64,000 nucleotides of DNA from Hyphomicrobiales bacterium (lineage in GTDB: Bacteria; Pseudomonadota; Alphaproteobacteria; Rhizobiales; Kaistiaceae), in NCBI GenBank assembly GCA_017305635.1, contig JAFKKF010000016.1, positions 55,507-119,506 on the forward strand, written 5' to 3'. Of this stretch, positions 60,489 through 64,000 are shown one piece after another. Positions within the stretch are counted from its first letter, which is position 1. Every line of letters starts with the position of its first letter. Below the pieces are notes generated by a model. It was not told the origin of the DNA, searched no databases, and worked only from the letters and a program-made list of their open reading frames with translations. Both the position numbers and the translations under genes were made by a program.

Positions 60489-61517
60489 CTACAGCAGCTT
60501 CCGCAGGTCGGCGACGTGCTCGTTGATGAACCAGCCGTAGAAGTTCTCTTCCGGATATTGCGGCGGCTGGCCCTTCTGGGCGCGCGCGAGGTTGACGGCG
60601 CGGAGCTGGGAGGCGCGGGTGACGGCGTCGCCGAGATTGTAGAGGGTCGCGGTGATGCCCGCGTTCTGCGAGATGTCGAAGCCGGCGATGCGCTTATAGG
60701 CGTCGATCGAGGCGCGGATGTTGGCCGCGACATATTCGACCGAGGTGTCCGGGTTCATGATCTGCTGGTAGACCTGCGAGGCCTTGTCGATGGTCAGCAG
60801 CGGCAGGCCCGCCTTGGCGTGGACCTGGTCGGTCACCATGAGCGCGGCGACGGGGCTGATCTGGCCGATGCCGAAGGTCTGGCCGGAGAACATCGGCTGG
60901 AAGAAGACGCGGTGCAGGCGATCGCGAGGATAGAGGCGGCCGTCGACCAGCTTGCCGTAGAACTTCGTGTTCCACACCGTCTGCCGGCAGTCCCACTTGG
61001 CGTAGAGCGCGTCGATCGTCTCGCACTTGGCGAATTGCGGCCGGGTGAAGAACTTCGCCGCCGTCTCGCCCTTGTAGGCGAAGACCAGCGACTGGTCGTC
61101 GGCATATTGCAGGGCCTTGACGTAGTAGGTCTGCAGCGTGTCGTAGGTGTTGATGTTGTAGGTGTGCTCGCCGACGATGGCGCCGATGATGTGGATCGGG
61201 TCGATGCCGAAATGCGCCGCGGCCTTCTTGATGTTGGCCATCAGGTGCTTGTCGCGCGCAAGCAGCCCGTAGATCTTCTTGTACTTCTCGGAATAGTTCG
61301 AGCCCTGGACCGTGGTCAGGAACTTGGCGCCGATATAGATCTGCGGCTGGGTCTTGGCGTGGTAGTCGGGCGGGACGACGATGATCGCCTGCTTGCCGGC
61401 GGCGGGCGCCGCGGCTTTGGCCTTTGGCGGCGCGGCCGGATCGGAGGCGGCGTTGCCCACGCCGGTTGCGGCGAGGAAGGCGGCGCAGACGGCCGCGGAG
61501 AGCGCGATCAGACGCAT
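60489..61517 (-). CDS. DUF1402 family secreted protein
   Basis: This 342-residue product has a signal peptide (MRLIALSAAVCAAFLAATGVG) and a long domain like DUF1402, with a lysozyme-like flavour: IIGAIVGEHTYNINTYD (Glu in a lytic-transglycosylase-like context), FGIGQISPVAALM and ATLYNLGDAVTRA. The family is common in Hyphomicrobiales and is thought to include cell-wall-acting proteins, but no activity is established. The start at 61517 is favoured by signal peptide position. It is convergent with the smr gene. Confidence 0.88.
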   Translation of the reverse strand: MRLIALSAAVCAAFLAATGVGNAASDPAAPPKAKAAAPAAGKQAIIVVPPDYHAKTQPQIYIGAKFLTTVQGSNYSEKYKKIYGLLARDKHLMANIKKAAAHFGIDPIHIIGAIVGEHTYNINTYDTLQTYYVKALQYADDQSLVFAYKGETAAKFFTRPQFAKCETIDALYAKWDCRQTVWNTKFYGKLVDGRLYPRDRLHRVFFQPMFSGQTFGIGQISPVAALMVTDQVHAKAGLPLLTIDKASQVYQQIMNPDTSVEYVAANIRASIDAYKRIAGFDISQNAGITATLYNLGDAVTRASQLRAVNLARAQKGQPPQYPEENFYGWFINEHVADLRKLL

Positions 61518-61693
61518 GGTTGAGGATTCACCCCGTCGGTAACGGCCACGCCCCCGGTGGCGCAAGGTTTCGGCAGACGCTCACTAATACTGGACTACGG
61601 GCCGAAATGTGGCCGCGTGGCGCCCGTCCTTATAGCCTTCCTTGCCGATCCGCAAAACTGCGGCTGAAAGGCCAAGGCGTGGGAGGAGACAAG

Positions 61694-61718
61694 GGGCCCG
61701 GCCGCGAGGGCCGGGCTC
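61694..61718 (-). terminator. Hairpin downstream of hslU
   Basis: A perfect 8-bp stem GCCCGGCC/GGCCGGGC (61696-61703 with 61709-61716, loop GCGAG) lies about 30 bp after the hslU stop. It is followed on the minus strand by CCTTGTCTCC, with no strong U-run, so it is a possible but weak terminator. Confidence 0.5.
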
Positions 61719-61745
61719 CTCGGTCCTTTCGGCCGGGCCCGCGCT

Positions 61746-63050
61746 TCAGAGGATGAAGCGCGACAGGTCGATGTTGCGGGCGAGGTCGCCTACCTGCTTC
61801 TCGACGTATTTCGCATCGACGACCATCTTCTGGCCGGCCTGGTCGGGCGCGGTGAAGCTGAGCTCATCGAGCACCCGCTCCATCACCGTCTGCAGGCGGC
61901 GGGCGCCGATGTTCTCGACATTGGCGTTGATCGACACCGCGGTCGAGGCGAGGGCGTCGATGGCGTCCTCGGTGAACTCGAGCTCGAGGCCTTCGGTCGC
62001 CATCAGCGCCACGTACTGCTTGATCAAGCTTGCCTCGGTCTCCGTCAGGATGCGACGGAAGTCCTCCTTGGTGAGCGGCGAAAGCTCGACGCGGATCGGC
62101 AGGCGGCCCTGCAGTTCGGGGAGCAGGTCCGACGGCTTCGAGACGTGGAAGGCGCCCGACGCGATGAAGAGGATGTGATCCGTCTTCACCTGGCCGTGCT
62201 TGGTGGCGATGGTCGTGCCCTCGATGAGCGGCAGCAGGTCGCGCTGCACGCCCTCGCGGGACGGCCCGCCGAAGCGGTCCGAACCGGCGGCGATCTTGTC
62301 GATCTCGTCGAGGAAGACGATGCCGTCGTTCTCGACCGCCGAGATCGCCTCCTGCACCAGCTCCTCGTTGTCGAGGAGCTTGTCCGATTCCTCGTTGACG
62401 AGGACGTCGTGGGAGTCCTTCACCGTGACGCGGCGCGTCTTGGTGCGGTTGCCGAGCGCCTTGCCGAGCATGTCGCCGATGTTCATGACGCCGACGCTCG
62501 CCCCCGGCATGCCGGGAATGTCGAACGAGGGCAGGCCGTTGCCGGTATCCTTGACCTCGATGTCGATCTCCTTGTCGTCGAGTTCGCCGGCACGGAGCTT
62601 CTTCCTGAAGCTTTCGCGGGTGGTCGGGCTCGCCGACTTGCCGACGAGGGCATCGAGTACGCGCTCCTCCGCCGCCATCTCGGCCTTGGCCTCGACGCCC
62701 TTGCGGCGCCGCTCGCGGACGAGGCCGATGCCGACCTCGACGAGGTCGCGGATGATCGAATCCACGTCGCGGCCGACATAGCCGACCTCGGTGAACTTGG
62801 TCGCCTCGATCTTCAGGAACGGCGCGCCGGCGAGCTTCGCCAGGCGCCGCGATATCTCGGTCTTGCCGACGCCGGTCGGCCCGATCATCAGGATGTTCTT
62901 CGGGAGCACTTCCTCGCGCATCGGCCCCTTCAATTGCTGGCGGCGCCAGCGGTTGCGGAGGGCGATGGCGACCGCCCGCTTGGCGTCGTTCTGGCCGACG
63001 ATGAAGCGGTCGAGCTCGGAGACGATCTCGCGGGGGAGGAAGCTGCTCAT
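61746..63050 (-). CDS. hslU: ATP-dependent protease ATPase subunit HslU
   Basis: This 434-residue AAA+ unfoldase has Walker A ([17 protein letters not shown]), Walker B ([16 protein letters not shown]), the pore loop region ([16 protein letters not shown]), sensor motifs and a C-terminus ending FIL (DLSRFIL), typical for docking into HslV. The ATG at 63050 ([15 protein letters not shown]) follows the usual HslU start; the longer frame to 63104 would overlap hslV by 41 bp. It is 13 bp after hslV and forms the HslUV quality-control protease. Confidence 0.97.
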   Translation of the reverse strand: MSSFLPREIVSELDRFIVGQNDAKRAVAIALRNRWRRQQLKGPMREEVLPKNILMIGPTGVGKTEISRRLAKLAGAPFLKIEATKFTEVGYVGRDVDSIIRDLVEVGIGLVRERRRKGVEAKAEMAAEERVLDALVGKSASPTTRESFRKKLRAGELDDKEIDIEVKDTGNGLPSFDIPGMPGASVGVMNIGDMLGKALGNRTKTRRVTVKDSHDVLVNEESDKLLDNEELVQEAISAVENDGIVFLDEIDKIAAGSDRFGGPSREGVQRDLLPLIEGTTIATKHGQVKTDHILFIASGAFHVSKPSDLLPELQGRLPIRVELSPLTKEDFRRILTETEASLIKQYVALMATEGLELEFTEDAIDALASTAVSINANVENIGARRLQTVMERVLDELSFTAPDQAGQKMVVDAKYVEKQVGDLARNIDLSRFIL

Positions 63051-63063
63051 CTTGCCTTCGGGC

Positions 63064-63621
63064 TCAGGCGTCTGCGGTGAGAGTTTCAAGGGTGACATTG
63101 TCATTGGTGTACACGCAAATGTCGGCGGCGATGGCCATCGCCTTGCGGGCGATGGTCTCGGCGTCCATGTCGGTTTCCATCAGGGCACGGGCGGCGGCGA
63201 GCGCATAATTGCCGCCGGAGCCGATCGCGGCGACGCCGTATTCGGGCTCGAGCACGTCGCCATTGCCGGTGAGCACCAGGCTCGTCGACTTGTCGGCGAC
63301 CAGCATCATCGCCTCCAGCCGGCGGAGGTACCGGTCGGTGCGCCAGTCCTTGGCGAGCTCGACGCAGGCGCGGGTGAGCTGGTTGGGATATTGCTCGAGC
63401 TTGGCTTCCAGCCGCTCGAAGAGGGTGAAGGCATCGGCCGTGGCGCCGGCGAAGCCGGCAATCACGCCGCCCTTGCCGAGGGGGCGCACCTTCCTGGCAT
63501 TGGCCTTCATCACGGTCTGGCCGACGGAAACCTGCCCGTCGCCGGCGATGACGACCTTGCCGCCCTTGCGCACGGTCAAGATGGTCGTGCCGTGCCAGGG
63601 CGTCAGTCCGGATTCACTCAT
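63064..63621 (-). CDS. hslV: ATP-dependent protease peptidase subunit HslV
   Basis: This 185-residue threonine protease begins [20 protein letters not shown], with the conserved catalytic Thr in HGTTIL at the mature N-terminus after processing. Other HslV marks are [17 protein letters not shown] and the C-terminal [12 protein letters not shown]. It forms the double-hexamer core of HslUV and is transcribed upstream of hslU. The ATG at 63621 is preferred; the longer frame to 63834 is antisense to a tRNA fragment and is rejected. Confidence 0.97.
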   Translation of the reverse strand: MSESGLTPWHGTTILTVRKGGKVVIAGDGQVSVGQTVMKANARKVRPLGKGGVIAGFAGATADAFTLFERLEAKLEQYPNQLTRACVELAKDWRTDRYLRRLEAMMLVADKSTSLVLTGNGDVLEPEYGVAAIGSGGNYALAAARALMETDMDAETIARKAMAIAADICVYTNDNVTLETLTADA

Positions 63622-63732
63622 TACCTTGGTCCTTTCTGGCGGCCTTTCGCGGTCATCAAGCCCCGCGTCCGGCCCCTCATCCGCCGGGCAAGTCCGGCCC
63701 GGCGCTGGCGATATGTAAGGTGGCCGGCGCGG

Positions 63733-63758
63733 GGGTTCAAATCCCGTCCCCGCAACCA
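63733..63758 (+). tRNA. tRNA-fMet 3' remnant (T-arm and acceptor end), not a functional tRNA
   Basis: GGGTTCAAATCCCGTCCCCG and the following CAACCA reproduce the T-loop, 3' acceptor strand and CCA end of initiator tRNA. No complementary 5' acceptor (TGCGGGG), D-arm or anticodon arm lies upstream, and the T-stem upstream strand does not pair properly. Integrases often target this end of tRNA genes, so a fragment like this is a typical scar or attachment site. The rest of 63622-63850 shows nothing else recognised. Confidence 0.72.
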
Positions 63759-63850
63759 AGAACACTGCGTGAAGCCAGTTGCTTCGACGCCGTCGGCCCG
63801 CGTCCCCGCCCACCGCCCAAACGACGAGAGGCATCGACCGGGCGTTGGCA

Positions 63851-63966
63851 CCCCCCCTCTCCCCGGTGGGGAGAGGGCTCCGCCTCTTATGAGCGAAGCG
63901 AATTGGAGGCGGACGGGTGAGGGGGCAGAGCGTCGTGACATCCGTGGACCTTGCCTCCGCTGCACG
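63851..63966. repeat. Dispersed nested-palindrome repeat, family A copy 2
   Basis: This copy matches the element at 16192-16306 over about 115 bp, sharing CTCTCCCCGG, GGGGAGAGGG, CGCCTCTT, TGAGCGAAGCGAA, GAGGCGGA, GGTGAGGGGGC and GAGCGTCGTGA. Both copies keep the same two-hairpin plan. It lies about 95 bp after the tRNA-fMet remnant and runs almost to the window edge. Confidence 0.8.
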
Positions 63967-64000
63967 CGCGGCATTGCGAGCGAAGAGCGGCGCCTCGCCG

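Noticed and set aside
63622..63834. Extended start for hslV
   Set aside because: The added residues come from antisense tRNA-remnant and spacer sequence; the usual HslV start with its catalytic Thr is at 63621.
63621..63974. Minus-strand frame with a [16 protein letters not shown] stretch beyond hslV
   Set aside because: This is the well-known translation of the antisense strand of a tRNA 3' end, here the tRNA-fMet remnant, and not a protein gene.

Overview
The window is GC-rich, densely packed DNA from an alphaproteobacterium, most probably of the order Hyphomicrobiales (Rhizobiales). This is inferred from gene content and not from a database search: a Tad/Flp pilus locus, a hemP-hmuTUV haem locus, the secB / Tim44-like / mltA / smr block, a DUF1402 gene and hslVU, plus many ABC importers for sugars and polyols. 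No rRNA, intact tRNA, CRISPR array, prophage or classical insertion sequence is visible.

Layout. 1-5.1 kb: part of a Tad pilus locus (cpaC cut by the window edge, cpaB, cpaA, flp pilin, two TadE/TadG-like minor pilins). 5.1-12.1 kb: sugar and nucleoside metabolism (galM, phosphomannomutase/phosphoglucomutase, tandem xylose-dehydrogenase-like SDRs, upp, deoB). 12.1-15.0 kb: bacterioferritin and its ferredoxin, then CO-dehydrogenase-type coxM, coxS and coxG without coxL. 15.2-22.1 kb: two RNA methyltransferases, lspA, a host-attachment-family gene, a large E1/transketolase-like enzyme and an orphan sugar ABC ATPase. 22.1-29.8 kb: a haem acquisition locus with TonB, an IsdG-type haem monooxygenase, an outer-membrane receptor, HemP and HmuTUV.

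29.9-44.5 kb: purU; a MocD/MocF-like desaturase and reductase pair divergent from a LacI regulator and a CUT2 sugar importer, with a 19-bp palindrome in the control region; a sulfotransferase and MlaC-like/MacB-like ABC group; and a MocC/MocA-like epimerase, dehydrogenase and SDR set. 44.5-54.7 kb: one long operon joining a polyol-type ABC importer (binding protein, two permeases, a 73-residue membrane protein, two ATPases) to a complete PTS-driven dihydroxyacetone kinase (DhaL, DhaM, HPr, Enzyme I, an HTH protein, DhaK). Its promoter region carries four copies of TCACTAAAC or close variants. 54.9-64 kb: a HerA-like ATPase, a DUF559 nuclease-like gene bracketed by inverted palindromic repeats, then secB, Tim44-like, mltA, smr, DUF1402 and hslUV, ending in a 26-bp tRNA-fMet 3' remnant and a dispersed repeat.

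The most unusual items are the DUF559 gene framed by structure-conserved repeats that also encode its C-terminus, the ABC-plus-PTS DhaKLM operon, the split moc-like gene set, the coxMSG group lacking coxL, and the tRNA 3' scar beside hslV.
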